Source: Locusta migratoria (taxonomy: Eukaryota; Arthropoda; Insecta; Orthoptera; Acrididae). Taken from it: DNA of 64,000 nt. Both the position numbers and the translations under genes were made by a program. The notes beneath the pieces were generated by a model that had not been told where the DNA came from, ran no database searches, and was given only the letters and a program-made list of their open reading frames with translations. Shown piece after piece: positions 33,603 through 45,513 of this stretch. Numbering within the stretch: the first letter of the stretch is position 1; each line of letters starts with the position of its first letter. Location: the NCBI GenBank assembly GCA_026315105.1, contig CM048750.1:161600549-161664548 (forward strand). The letters are read 5' to 3'.

Positions 33603-34838
33603 GTTGTTGTTGTTGTGGTCTTCAGTCCGGAGACTGGTTTGATGCAGCTCTCCACAATACCCTATCCTGAGCAAGCCTCTTCATCTCCACATAAGAACGG
33701 CAAGCTACATCTGTCTGAATCTGCATACTGTATCCATCTCTTGGTCTTCCTCTGCGGTTTTTACTCCACACACTTCCCTCCAACGCTAAATTCACAATCC
33801 CTTGATGTCTAAGAATGTGCCCTACCAATCTATCCCTTCTTTTAGTCAAGGTATGCCAGAAATTTCTTTTCTCCCCAATTCTGTTCAGTACCTCCTCATT
33901 AGTTACGCGATCCACCCACCTAATCTTCAGCATTCTTCTGTAGCACCATATTTCAAAAGCCTCAATCCTCTTCCTGTCCGCACTGTTTATCGTCCATGTT
34001 TCACTCCCATACAAGGCTCCCATGCAAATGCCTTCAGAAAGGACTTCCTTAAGCTTAAATCAATATTCGATGTTAACAAATTTCTCTTTCAAGAACACTT
34101 TTCTACCCATTGCCATTCTGCATTTTATATCCTCTGTACTGCGACCATCATTTGTTATTTTACTGCCCAAGTAACAAAACTCATCTACCTCCTTTATTGC
34201 TTCGTTACCTAATCTAATTCCTTCAGCATCACCTGATTTTCTTAGACTGCACTCCATTACCCTAGTTTTGCTCTTGTTAATGTTCATCTTATATGCACCT
34301 TTCAGCACACTGTCCATTCCATTCAGCTGCTCTTCCAGATCCTTTGCTGTCTCTGCCAGAATTACTATGTCGTCGGCAAAACGTAATGTTTTTAATTCTT
34401 CCCCCTGAACTTTAATTCCATCACCAAATTTCTCCTTGCTTTCCTTTATAGCTTGTTCAATGTACCAATTGAATAACATTGGAGAAAGGCTACAACCCTG
34501 TCTTACTCCCTTTCCAACCACTGCATCCCTTTCATGCCCTTCAACTCTGACAACCGCTGTCTGGTTTTTGTACAAGTTGTAAATAACCTTACGCTCCCTA
34601 TATTTTACTCCTGCTTGCTCCAGAACTTGAAAGAGTTTATTCCAAACAACATTGTCAAAAGCCTTCTCCAAATCTACAAAAGCTAGAAATTTAGGTTTGC
34701 CTTTTCTTAATCTATCTTCTAGGATAAGCCGTAAAGTGAGTATTGCCACACGTGTTCCTTCATTTCTCCTGAACCCAAACTGATCTTCCCCGAGGTCGGC
34801 TTTACCAGCTTTTCCATCCTTCTGTAAATTTATTTCTA
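33603..34838 (-). pseudogene. RTE-like LINE, 5'-truncated, nested in hAT
   Basis: The minus strand has a 266-codon open RT segment (34060-34860): GEDQFGFRRNEGTR, FLAFVDLEKAFDNVVWNKLF (motif A), VRQGCSLSPMLFNWYIEQA, TLRFADDIVILAE (catalytic FADD), MNINKSKT and DEFCYLGSKIT. A frame break near 34060 leads to the post-RT block (YGSETWTINSADRKRIEAFE, then WVDRVTNEEVLNRI, GRPRDGY). The 3' end is a short (ACA)n tract at 33603-33617. The TSD ATACATTTCTAGT (33590-33602 and 34839-34851) is exact at 13 bp. It is the best-preserved of three copies here. Confidence 0.93.
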
Positions 34839-34903
34839 ATACATTTCTAGTATTAATCAAATAACAATTTAAGATAGGGACTGTTAAAAAAGTTTCTAAA
34901 TTT

Positions 34904-34914
34904 TCATTTTAATG

Positions 34915-34965
<51 letters not shown>

Positions 34966-36770
34966 CGTCAAGTATCTTCTTGTAGATTGGAGAGTATGTG
35001 GTAGCCGCCATTCTGATGCAGTTATCCAAGTGTTCATCGGCCAGTCTGTTTCTATATTTATTTTTAATGAACTTCATAGTGGAAAATGCTGATTCACATA
35101 AGTATGTAGAGCTGAACATCGCTTTCAATCTCAATCCATCTTGAACAAGCATTGGATATTTTTGTTTGGGAACTAGAGGCCAAATATTTCCAGCGGTAGA
35201 AAGGATTCTAAGAGACAGATCATTTTGAAAATCAACAACTTCCATTTCCACTGCAGCCTGATCTGCACCAAAACTTTTTACAATACAAGTTGAGAAATCT
35301 TCTGCATCGATCTCAACAGAATGGGAGTTGACGAACAGTACCACAATCAATATATTTTTAAAATCTTGGAATCATTGATCAAATTGTTCTCTGAGGCCTG
35401 AAAAAATATCCACGTATTCTTGGTTTTTCCTGGGGTGTTGTGGAGGGTCTTGTTTGTCTACGATCTGCTTCAGACTGGGAAAGTGCTTGTATTCAAACTG
35501 GTTACAATTTTTTTCCCACAGCTCGAGCTTTTTTGAAAATGACGTCACATCTGAAATCATTCCACCAATGTCCCTATCTTTGCATTGAAGCTGCAAGTTC
35601 AAACCATTCAACTTTTCACTTATATCAGTGAGAAAGACAAAATCTTGTAGCCATGTGGGATCTTCGAGTTCAATGAAAGGCTCACTCCTTTCTTTGAAGA
35701 AATCTACTATTGCAGGAAGCAACTCTTTGAAACGTTGCAAAACTCTGCCTCTGCTAAGCCAACGAACCTCTGCGTGAAGCAACAGATCACCATACTGGCA
35801 TTCTAACTCTTCTGTTACTTCTCTGAACATTCTATGAAGTGCATGCGCTCTTATTTTATTTACTACTTTGACAACTGTTTTCATGACATTGTTCATACTT
35901 AAGAACTTTCCACATAATGATTGCTGGTGTATTATGCAATGATAAGACACAAACTTTGGTATATCGCTGGCTTTTCGACACAAGGCAATAAATCCCTTTC
36001 CCACGCCTATCATTGCAGTAGCCACCAACTTCTCCACATGAATATTTTCAGATCAATAAGCTTTTTAAATGCCAAAAATATATCATTTCCGGTAGTGTGA
36101 CCGGTAAGCGGCACAACCTTTACCAGCTCTTCTTTTGTTATAAAATTTTCAAAGACCATTCTTACAAAAACGGCTAACTGAGCTGTATCAACTATATCAG
36201 TTCATTCGTCAAGTTGTAAGGAAAAATAACTACAATGATCAAAGTCAGTTTTAAGTTGTGAAACTATATCAGAGCTCATAGCTTCAACTCTTCGCATCAC
36301 TGTATTAGCAGAAAGCTGAACAGATTTAATAGCAGACATAATCTCGGCTTTGTTTTTAAAGTTGTCAAATAATGTATCTGCAGCTTCCAAAAATGCAGCT
36401 TTAATTCACTCACCATCTTCGAACGGTTTCTTATGTTGGACGAAAACCTTGGAAACTCGGAATGACGCTTCTGTGGCTGCCTTGTTCTTGTCCGGTGTCT
36501 TAAAGAAAGTAGATTGTTGCTGATTTAGTTGAGATTTCAGCAGCATAACCTTTTCTCTTCTCAGCGTTGAGTTCGGCGGATAGTCTTTTTCAATTCCACT
36601 GTGAACGGTCTTGAAATGGCGCTCAATATTTCCTTTCTTCCCGACTGAGACACTCCCATTACAAAGTAAACACACGCATTTATCTTTCACTTGCGTAAAA
36701 GAGTAATCGGTCTCCCGTTTGCATAAAAATGATATGTTTTTGGCTTTTTGCTTGAACTAGCCATTCTAAC
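34904..36770 (-). pseudogene. hAT transposase (GTF2IRD2/ZBED-like subgroup), frameshifted
   Basis: In order on the minus strand: a start region MASSSKKPKTYHFYANG; a BED-type zinc finger (DKCVCLLCNGSVSVGKKGNI, with C-x2-C and RHFKTVH); an N-terminal helix block; the first catalytic region around YFSLQLDE; then TGHTTGNDIFLAFKKL; AMIGVGKGFIALCR; YHCIIHQQSLCGK; VRWLSRGRVLQRF; and finally the hAT dimerisation region (LKAMFSSTYLCESAFSTMKF, then NRLADEHLDNCIR). Stops or frame shifts occur near 36700, 36400, 36200, 36040 and 35370, so no full protein is made. The vertebrate relatives are domesticated, but nothing here suggests that. Confidence 0.9.
34918..34963. repeat. Poly-T (poly-A on the transposase strand)
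   Basis: About 45 A residues in the sense direction directly follow the final hAT domain codons (KKILDG), inside the hAT element. It may be an expanded A-run or the scar of an RNA-mediated event. Confidence 0.95.
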
Positions 36771-36916
36771 AACAAACAAGAAAGAGCCTAAACGTGTACG
36801 CATGAAAACACAGACGCATATTACTGTCTGTCTGCAAACTGAAGATCGAGCAGGGCAGTTGGTGGGGGGAGGGAATTCCCAAGCCGCTGCTGCTGTTGTC
36901 GCCACAGGCAGCCTAA

Positions 36917-37747
36917 AGGCTAGTTTATACGACGACACTAGTTTCATGAAACTGCGCTACTGGCCAGTGCGCATGCGCGGCAGGCGTTCGCGCAACTCGG
37001 CGAAACTAAACAGTTTCGGCTCCTTCCAAATTTGACGAAACTGATTGCGCGTGTTTTTCGGTTAGGGGATAACCAATACAGAACAAAACAACATAAAGGG
37101 GGAAAAGGAAGAAATAATTCGGTTTTTGAACATATATGCGATGCATAGTGTTCGTGCCATAGCATCGGCGTGTTAGTGCTCTTGAAGCAATTATTCCTAA
37201 ATTAAATATTGATGGGTTGACAATTAGTGAATTGCAGACTAAACTACATTCAATTCAAAATACCTATACAAACGAACTGTGGCAATTGTGTATTTGGGGC
37301 AATTTGTAATTTCAGTCCTGGTAACAATGCTTCACGCATAACAGTATCTTGTTTCTTTATTGCACTACTAACTCTGTTTAAAAGGAACGTAAACTGCTCT
37401 GGTGACATTAAAATAACGTAAAGGGTCTTAGATCACAATTTCTTTCAGCAAGGTCGCTAAGCAACCAAGCTGACGTCTTTTTTTAATCCAGTCACAAACC
37501 CAAACACGTTCCTTATTCTTTTTATGTTTAGTCTTATGCAACGACTTCACACAGAGAAGCAATAGCTCCAGCACAACTTTTACAGCTACCAAAACTTTCA
37601 TTCTACGGCGACTACGGCACTTACAAAACAACAAAACTGAAGTGTATAGTATTGGCGCCGTGTCTACAGACATACACGAAACCAGTTGCGCGCAACTCAT
37701 TCCATGAAACGAGTGTCGCAACCTAGTGTCGTCGTGTAGACTAGCCA
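36917..37747. mobile_element. PIF/Harbinger element nested in hAT, two gene remnants
   Basis: The termini AGGCTAGTTTATACGACGAC and, inverted, TGGCTAGTCTACACGACGAC match over about 27 bp. The TSD is TAA (36914-36916 and 37748-37750), the 3-bp type of PIF/Harbinger. Most internal sequence is missing but both usual genes leave traces on opposite strands. Confidence 0.88.
37150..37300 (+). pseudogene. Possible MADF/SANT-like (Harbinger accessory gene) fragment
   Basis: The plus strand reads LEAIIPKLNIDGLTISELQT, then KLHSIQNTYTNELWQL. It resembles the helix pair of a MADF/Myb-type DNA-binding protein that PIF/Harbinger elements carry as a second gene. The match is by pattern only and the piece is short. 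Confidence 0.45.
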
Positions 37748-37748
37748 T
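37428..37748 (-). pseudogene. Harbinger transposase N-terminal exon remnant
   Basis: The 106-codon minus-strand frame ends ERVWVCDWIKKRRQLGCLAT, then LLKEIVI. This matches the conserved N-terminal block of HARBI1-type transposases (aromatic, V, x2-W, x3-R, x2-G, then LL.E). The catalytic DDE region is absent, deleted with the element's interior. Confidence 0.75.
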
Positions 37749-37984
37749 AAGAATTTCCTCCCGATGTGGCCGCTAGCTACCCAAAATTACTCCGCGAGCT
37801 ACCGGTGTCTCGCGAACCCCAGTTTAGCGATCTCTGGTCTAGATGCTAGTGACAAACCTGCATTACAGACTCCTCCTGCAGGTGGATGCTCGTTTCTGAT
37901 TTTCTAGCCGAGTTTCGTGACGCGTGTGTAAGACTGTGGTGACTGCAGAATTGCAATTACGAAAAGCAAGAAGGAAGATTACGC

Positions 37985-38222
37985 TTTAGCTTCTCCTGTC
38001 GGAAACATGGTCATTAGACACGGAGCAGAAGTTCGAATTGATTTTGTTAAAGACGGGTGACTAAATGTGCAGCGTCCTTTCGAAAGAACCATCACGGTAT
38101 TAACCTGGAGTGATTTAGGGAAATCACGGAAAATCCAAATCTGAATAGCCGAAAACCGGTTTGAACCGCTATCTTCCCGAATGCGGATCCGGTGTGCTAA
38201 CCGCTGCGCTACCGCGCTAGGT
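37985..38222 (-). mobile_element. SINE, family C
   Basis: Minus-strand head AGCGCGGTAGCGCAGCGGTT, GCACACCGGATCCGCATTCG, then the GATTTTCCGTGATTTCCC body. Tail partly decayed. Confidence 0.85.
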
Positions 38223-39311
38223 TGCAATTACTAGTACTAATACTTTGCATACATAGATGATATTAGAACACACGACTTCAAACTTTATTACTTCAGCGAT
38301 ACTGATATGCCCGACTTTAGCTGTCTAGAAATGTTCAGTGCTTGAGAGGCTGATACTGTACAATAGCAATAAGGTATAAATTGGGCTTTATTTTCTTCAT
38401 TAAAAAAATCATGCACTGTTACCATTTCGATTTAATCACTTACCATATACGCTTTTATCATTCTGATCACGTAACAGCTATCGTTCTTTGTCAATATTTG
38501 ACAAAACAGCAATGGACAGGTATAAACGAAGTAGAGTAAACGATTTGTTAAGTGATACTAGAAATCTCACTCGCACTTAAAGAAACTACCGTTTCAAACA
38601 AGGTGGACATGAGAACATACAGATTACTAGATGACTAAGAAAAATCCATTATAAGAGACACTCAACATGGAATCGTTAGAAAGGCCACTAGTTCAATGAA
38701 CACAATTCTAAAATTAGACGTTATAGCGCCTTCGGAAACATACCATAGTCATACTATATATTACAGTTTGCATGATTCAATTAGTATTCTCGATCTTCCA
38801 TTTCATTTTATAATTTTTGTATTGAATTCTTGTAGACTTGACAAAATATGGTGAAGTCTTAGATATTCCGAGCAAGGTGTTGCATATTAACACGATGAAA
38901 AACTAAGACACAATGAGCAAATTACTTTTCTCTCATGTTAACTGCAAGTTATTGTCGCGATTTCAGTATTTTCGATTTAAAATGTCGTCAACTTCGGCTT
39001 ACGATTAAAGCGTTCGATTAAACAAAACTTGCCATAAATAGAACTTTAGAAAACGGATCGCATAAACATCACAGAAACTCATCTAAAAGTTATTAAAGCG
39101 AAGTGATTTCTGAATTTCCTGATCTCTAATAATGAAGTTCTGTGTGTAGTTCGCATGCAATGACAATCGTTATGTTCAATTAATACTATTTCAGAATCAC
39201 TAGACAAAAGAAAAGTCATTCATTTCGGGATTGAGTGCTAGCTAAATTTAACAAAAAGATTATCCACGTTTATCACATTTCCCAACAAGCCCGACATTTG
39301 AGAAGAGAAAA

Positions 39312-39348
<37 letters not shown>

Positions 39349-40960
39349 ATTACCAGTACATTTTAGGCTTGCAACGGAATTTTCATATTAACCAAATACA
39401 TATTAGCAGAAGAAAGAAGTGTTATAGCACGATGCACAAGTCTGTTTCTTTCGTATTCTTTTCTAATTTGGTCTAAATTTAAGTTAAAAGTCCGATTTAG
39501 TAATGGTCGATGTCACACATCCATCAAAAATATTTTTAATATATTTAGTATTATATATGAACGCGGCTCTGATGCCTCTAAGCACACGTAAATTAAGAGA
39601 AAACGAATGAATATCCTTATTGCCTAAGAAATATCAATCTTTTATCTTCTCTCACTTAATTCCGTAATATATACGGATACCGAGTGTGGAGTTATGAATA
39701 TCAAATGCTTAACCTTAACGGAGAAGCTACCAATCTACAACCAGAATCTTAAATAGTCACATAGTCACATCACTAATCTGCAATAAATCTTATACGTAGA
39801 TCGTCAACTGTAGTAATGCCTCCGATAAGATTTTTCTCTACATATACTTTACAGCTGTTTTAATCATTAATTTTGTAAGATCTTAGAATAACGGAAATGT
39901 TGGCGTGATACTGCTAGTAAGTATATACTAAATAGGAGGGTCGAGTTCGCCTTCTGGGCCAGGAACAAATTTTCAATTAAAGTTTTAAATATCTTTCTAT
40001 ATAGAAATAATAATTAAGTTATCAATGAAAGGTCCAATCTTTATGTGTAGTGTATCCGCGTGTTTGTAATGCATTTAAACCTACAGTTGTTTTTCAATCT
40101 TTATGACATTTTGAACACTTGACCTTCAAACCAAGAGGAGGGTTATTGGGGGTGTAAGATTCAGGACACATGACGTCAAACTTCAGTGAAATGCGCGAAA
40201 AATTAGTGCATCACGCGACAATGTTGCGCATTCCCTCTTAACCCAATGGACCAATTTCACCCAAATTTGGTGCATATATTCCTTACCATGAGATACCAGT
40301 TGCTGTAGGGATAAGGACTAGATACGACACATGGTTCAGGATATTCCACGTCATAAACGACAGGAGTCGCAAAAAACTGCCACATCATGCACCACGTTTA
40401 AGTACATTTTTTATTTACTACTAAGACGCTCCTGTATTTCAGTCAGCCTAAGGAATATCCTGGAGGCTAACAGTACTGTTGACAAATTTGAATTGTTAGC
40501 AAGTTAGCAAGGAAAGACACAATCCAATCGCCAGTCATCATCTCGCACCTGTTGGCAAAACTTGTAATCAGAGCACACAAGACTGTGTATGAGTTGTACG
40601 TAGAAACGAACTATTCACTAAACTCGTCTGTTTGGTACGTATTCTTACTTTTCCTTGCGCACTGCATCTGGTGACCTCGATATCACCCTGATGTTAAGCG
40701 CAATTTTTCCAGCTCCACGTCACCACTGGTACCCGATCGGCACAAATAAGAATGTTAGGAGTGGTTTCGCCAACACACACGCTGAATTGAAGATCAACGT
40801 AGGTTTGTCGCTGCTGACGTTTGGATTTAAGATGACTGAGTGTATTTAGCGTAAAGCAAACAACGTAAACTGAATTTATAATATCATTTGTGTGTGTCTG
40901 TGTGTGAGCGCGCACGCGCGTGCATGTTTGAAACAAACGTCCTTGACCATCGAAATTGAA
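38223..40960. other. Long AT-rich gene-free interval
   Basis: A poly-T run lies at 39317-39346. At 40215-40275 ACCAATTTCACCCAAATTTG and neighbours read like the interior of a dispersed repeat, unnamed. The rest has frequent stops in all frames and no recognisable feature. Confidence 0.55.
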
Positions 40961-40965
40961 CAGAC

Positions 40966-41140
40966 GCGTTGGAGTGGCCGAGCGTTCTAAGACGCCTTGC
41001 TACGGAGCGCGCGGTTCGCCATCGGAGGTTCGAGTCCTCCGTCAGGCATAGGTGTGTGTGTTGTACTTAGGTTAGTTTAAGTAGTTTGTAAGTCTAGGGA
41101 ATGATGACCATAGCTGTTTGTTAGGTTTGAACATTTGAAG
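40966..41140 (+). mobile_element. SINE, family B
   Basis: Head TTGGAGTGGCCGAGCGTTCT, B box GGTTCGAGTCCTCC, tail with an internal deletion, ending GTTTGAACATTTGAAG. Confidence 0.88.
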
Positions 41141-43184
41141 TTTAACAGTGTCTGCGCATATCTAGAGTGATCCTCACTGAGCTCACCTTGTAGCCAATTA
41201 CATTTAATAACTAACAGTTCAGAGCCAAGGTTGTCCAGCTAAATCTCTCTACCTACATGTGGAGTAGTAGACTTAGGGTACTTGCTATTGGCATCTAATG
41301 CTGCTCCTCATCTCCATACACATATCAAACTGACGCAAGGGCTGCCAAGATGCAAGATGAATAGCATTCACTGTGTACGAAGCTTATGCACACAATGATT
41401 AACTGTATCACACGGATTATAACCGTTTTGCCATGTCAAACTCATACAGCAATTTATATCCTTCCGACAATATAAGTCTTTTTTATATCTGTGATTCGTC
41501 GAGTTTTATAACTTTGTTGAAGTTTCTTTCATTTATAGGAATATAGTTCTTTTTAATTGAGGTAGATTTAACTCTAGTGAATATTTGCTGAAAAGGTTTT
41601 CATTCTACTTGCATGCTGTGAAAATGCAGAGGCGCCCGAAAGTCTACTTTAATATTTTTCCACCGCACTGGGGACAAATACGTTACATACCAAACCGAGC
41701 AACGGAGCGCGATCGTTTCATACAGTAAAGATGAGCGGTGCCCCGGTAGCTGTTGCGCCCGTCGGACTACACTTCCCGCACAGGAGTGAAATCTACCTGT
41801 CCCTGTACCGCTCGAATGACAACCAGTTTCTCTCTGAAGGAAACGAAGCTGTCAGGACAAAATGCCACAGTTCTTTTCTCACAGCCGACCAGCCAGTCCA
41901 GAATCTGTCGAGTTTTTACTTCGCTGAGATTAACACGTAACGAAGGCTTAAATATCACATGTCGTCAAGGCTCTGACTTAGGAAAGTACCAGCTAACTAG
42001 TAGGGCATCCGTTTCCATGCGGAGGGAGACCTAATTGCCACTAATTCTTCGCAACTGTAAATGTCATCTGCATTTAATACAACAGAAACTGTAATGATAA
42101 TGCTGTTAAAGCACGACCTGAGGACATCGTCCTAACAACCTGACATTTATAGCTGGTTAGGAATTTGAAAAACGGCACCCAGTCGCTCCTCAACAGCTTC
42201 GTCGAATACACCAAGAGGACATAAAAGTATTTTTGCACCTGCGTATGTTTGTTAAGACAGTTTTCTATGAAAAACTGATGATAAGAACAATAGTTTTCTG
42301 CGTAAGCGGTGACATGTTCCGTTGATCCATATAGTATGCTCTTAATAGGAGTTTTTTCTGTGCTTTAATTGCAGTCGATTTTGCATGCTTCTGTACAATT
42401 ATTCGACATAGCAAAACTGTTATATTAATAAAGCGTTATCCATACTGATAAAAAGATGTGTGCACGAATGTTCCAGATATAGTTTCAATGCATCGTGTTA
42501 ACGCACGTTCAATATTCTTTATTAATTTTATTATTATAGATCCTGTGTAATTTGCTATAAGTTTTGTCATCGCGAAAATTACATTACACAGTTATCGATA
42601 GCCGTTTGGCAATACTCGCAATTACTAACACAGAAGGCAAAAATGCTGCTAGCTAACACTGTCATTGTAAAGGTGAAACGAACCTTTTCTCTTAAAGTTT
42701 CAGTCGTCTTGACACTAACGACTCAACCTCGCACGCATACACCAAGCCAACCACCTTCGCATCTTCCCCCCCCCCCCCCCTACCCACCCTTTTCCTTACT
42801 CTGTCACATCGACTTATGTTTTGTAAAGTAGAATGGAGAATGATAAATATCGCGGTCGGTATAGCACTACCTTATGATGTACGTTTTAATGCTGCATCTC
42901 TGGACGAACGACAAAACCAGCCAACAATCAGGTAAGCGTCCTTTAGACAATGAACTTCCAAGGGCATGGCTAAAATTCCGGAAAGGCTTCTTAAAGATTA
43001 CTCAAGAATATAGTAGGTACACAGCTACACCTATGAACATTCTGCTGATTCTTTAGGGAGACATTCTTTAGACTTAAACCATCAATCTGTATTACCAATA
43101 GACTGAATCGTATAAATCTAAAGAGTAATACACTGCCGACGCGGATACTGACTGCGAGATCTGGACGGCTCTCAGTAGATCAAA
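41141..43184. other. Gene-free interval
   Basis: Plus frames at 41731-41940 and 41753-42034 and a minus frame at 41767-41958 overlap one another and show no domain. A C-run lies at 42768-42780. Nothing else is recognised. Confidence 0.45.
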
Positions 43185-43380
43185 CGTTCAAATGTTTGTA
43201 GATCTAAGGGACCAAAGTACTCTGATCATCGGTCCCTAGACGTACAGACTGCTTCAACTTATCCTAAGGGTGACACATACACACACATGCCCGAGGAAGG
43301 ACTCGAACCTTCGACGGGGGCGACAACGCGCACCGCAACATGACCCTCCAGAACGCACGGCCATTCTCGTGCGGCCTCTC
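43185..43380 (-). mobile_element. SINE, family G
   Basis: Minus-strand head GGCCGCACGAGAATGGCCGT, B box AGGTTCGAGTCCTTCC, tail AGGGACCGATGATCAGAG and ACAAACATTTGAAC. Confidence 0.85.
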
Positions 43381-44640
43381 AGCAGACGCCTGTGAGACGT
43401 TGGAAAGGGGCAAGTCTGCCTTTGCAAGTGGGGGCTTCCGAAAGATGATGGGTTATGTGAATGCGAAGAAACTCAGACGATGAAACACCTGTGTAAGTCT
43501 AACCCGAGTCCGTCTACTTGCATTCCAGATCGAAGCCAGTGACAAAAAATACAAAAGTAACAATGCTAAGAAACACATGAAATTTCATATTTATATTTCT
43601 TACCACTACATTATATCACTGCCGAGATTCCATTATGACGTGGACTTCATAACTTACTACAATTCTATAGTCACTGGTAATCTCACTAGCGTAACATCAC
43701 TTGTAATATGGCTAACAATGATTATTGTCTGTACAGAAGTCGCTTCAGATTCGAATAGCTAAAGATGCATGTGTAGCAACTGAGAAATGGCCACTTACGT
43801 CATTGTTTCTACTTCTTAACATTCCAAGGCACTTCCTACTGCCACACATAAAAAGATAAACATGAAGGAGCATTGAATTGTACGTCAGAGTGAGTTATAA
43901 TCTAAATTACTTGGCGTATTTCGTTGCTAATTTTTATGTGATCTAATAAGAGAGCATTTTATTAGTTATTACCTAGGTAATTTACTGATATCACCCAGAC
44001 CAGCTATAAGTTTTAAAATGGGTGGTTTCTAACGGAGGTACTCTGACGCAGAGCGGTTGTGATAGTATGCTGTATTCATAAGATTATTACACCAAGGGTC
44101 GGAGCGAGTACCCACTGGCACACATGTTGAATTTCTGTTATTACGATAAGCTTCGTCTTCCCACACACTTCAGGCGCCATCTATTTGAAGAATACAGGAG
44201 AAACTCTGCTGACGATGAGGTCGAAGTACGTGTCCGCTCTGTGAAGGTACGGCATACAGAGCTTTTGCTGAGGAACAGCGCCATTTAGGAGACAAATTAG
44301 CATAGCGGTTGGATGTTAACTGCTGAGGAAAGCTGTTGACGTTGGCTGAGTGAAGCTACGACCTGGTCAGATACAGTTAACCGAGTGGCTCCTTCACAGT
44401 ATACTAAATGTCGTACATAATGGCGCGCCAGAGTTACAAGGTTAATAATGCGAGGCAAATTACTGCACTCAGTGGGCAGCATGTAAGTTCATTCGCAGTT
44501 TCAGGACGTCGCAGCGTCTAATGTAGCCAGGAAAAATGGAGGCGAATAGTTCAGGTGTTTGCGTCATTAACCAATAGAACAATTCTTGTACCACCATACT
44601 TTTATTTTCAAGCATATAATTACTTGTATAATGTTCTTTG
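43381..44640. other. Gene-free interval
   Basis: AT-rich, with no recognisable coding or repeat feature. Confidence 0.45.
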
Positions 44641-44644
44641 TCAC

Positions 44645-44760
44645 TGATCAAATTCTTCACGGGTTTCCAGCCGCATCATTCTGTCCTCTGAAGACAATAT
44701 TTCTGCGGTCGAACTGGCCGCCATCATCAGGTGAGGAAGCTAAGCCGCTCTCGCCGGGAA
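44645..44760 (-). mobile_element. PLE-type terminal fragment (CTGATGATGGCGG motif)
   Basis: The minus strand reads CACCTGATGATGGCGGCCAG, then TTCGACCGCAGAAATATTG and GATGCGGCTGGAAACCCGTG. The CTGATGA / stem / GAAA layout resembles the tails of Penelope-like elements, but the closing stem and cleavage triplet of a hammerhead cannot be placed. No coding sequence adjoins it. Confidence 0.5.
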
Positions 44761-45199
44761 AGTTTGCATAACCACGTTCTTTGTCACTAAATAATTAAAC
44801 TACAAAGACTGTATTCGAGTACAGAAAACACTTTCTAAACATTTATACCGTTTAATTACTCGAGGACTTATCTATATAATTACTCTGCAAAGCACATTTC
44901 AATACATGGCAGAGGGTGATAAATGAATAATGTGATACAGTGGTCGAATGTTTACTGCATGTATTCAAAGTGATAAAGATGGAACGACAACATAAATAGG
45001 CCTATATCAATGATTAACCAAAAACAGAAGGCGAATCTAAGAGAACTCACAGCCGCGCGGGAGTAGCCGAACTGTGTTACGAGAGACGAAGAGGACAAGA
45101 ACGAAGATCCTAACTGAACTCAAAACGGACGACGACACAGTTTTGACGGACAACAGGAAATCAGGAATGCAATTCAAAACAAATACACAGAACTATATC
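44761..45199. other. Gene-free interval
   Basis: No recognisable feature apart from GCCGCGCGGGAGTAGCCGAA at 45052-45071, a scrap of a SINE head. Confidence 0.45.
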
Positions 45200-45398
45200 A
45201 AAATGTTCAAATGTTTTTAAAGTCTATGGGACTTAACTACGGGGTCATCAGTCCCTAAACTTACAAACTACTTATGAACTACTTACGAACTAGGACGGCA
45301 CAAATATCCATGCCCGAGGGGGGATTCGAACCCCCGACCGTAGTGGCCGTGCAGACCGTGACTGAAGCGTCTTAGTCTCCTCGGCCACCGGGGCCGGC
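45200..45398 (-). mobile_element. SINE, family A
   Basis: Full-length minus-strand copy with GGGTTCGAATCCCC B box. TSD AGAACTATATC (45189-45199) and AGAACTATGTC (45399-45409). Confidence 0.94.
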
Positions 45399-45408
45399 AG
45401 AACTATGT

Positions 45409-45513
45409 CCAGTAAAGTGATTAACGAAGATGCACTTGAAGAACTTCAAAGTACGCCTATGGAATACCAGTAAAGTGATTAACGAATATGCACTTGAAGA
45501 ACTTCAAAGCATG
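45409..45513. repeat. 58-bp tandem duplication
   Basis: CCAGTAAAGTGATTAACGAA begins at 45409 and again at 45467, and both copies continue through TGCACTTGAAGAACTTCAAAG with one difference. It lies immediately beside the SINE's target duplication. Confidence 0.92.

Larger units (their letters stand above)
33462..37836 (-). mobile_element. Complete hAT DNA transposon (dead) carrying two nested elements
   Basis: The exact 8-bp target duplication GTCTAGAT lies at 33454-33461 and 37837-37844. The termini CAGCGCTTTCCAAACT and, inverted, CAGAGATCGCTAAACT fit hAT ends. Without the nested LINE (about 1.25 kb) and Harbinger element (0.83 kb) it is about 2.3 kb, a normal autonomous hAT length. The transposase is on the minus strand (34904-36770) and is broken. 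Confidence 0.94.

Noticed and set aside
41731..42034. Overlapping frames starting MSGAPVAVAPVG
   Set aside because: Two plus frames and one minus frame overlap; no domain or splice evidence that I can see.
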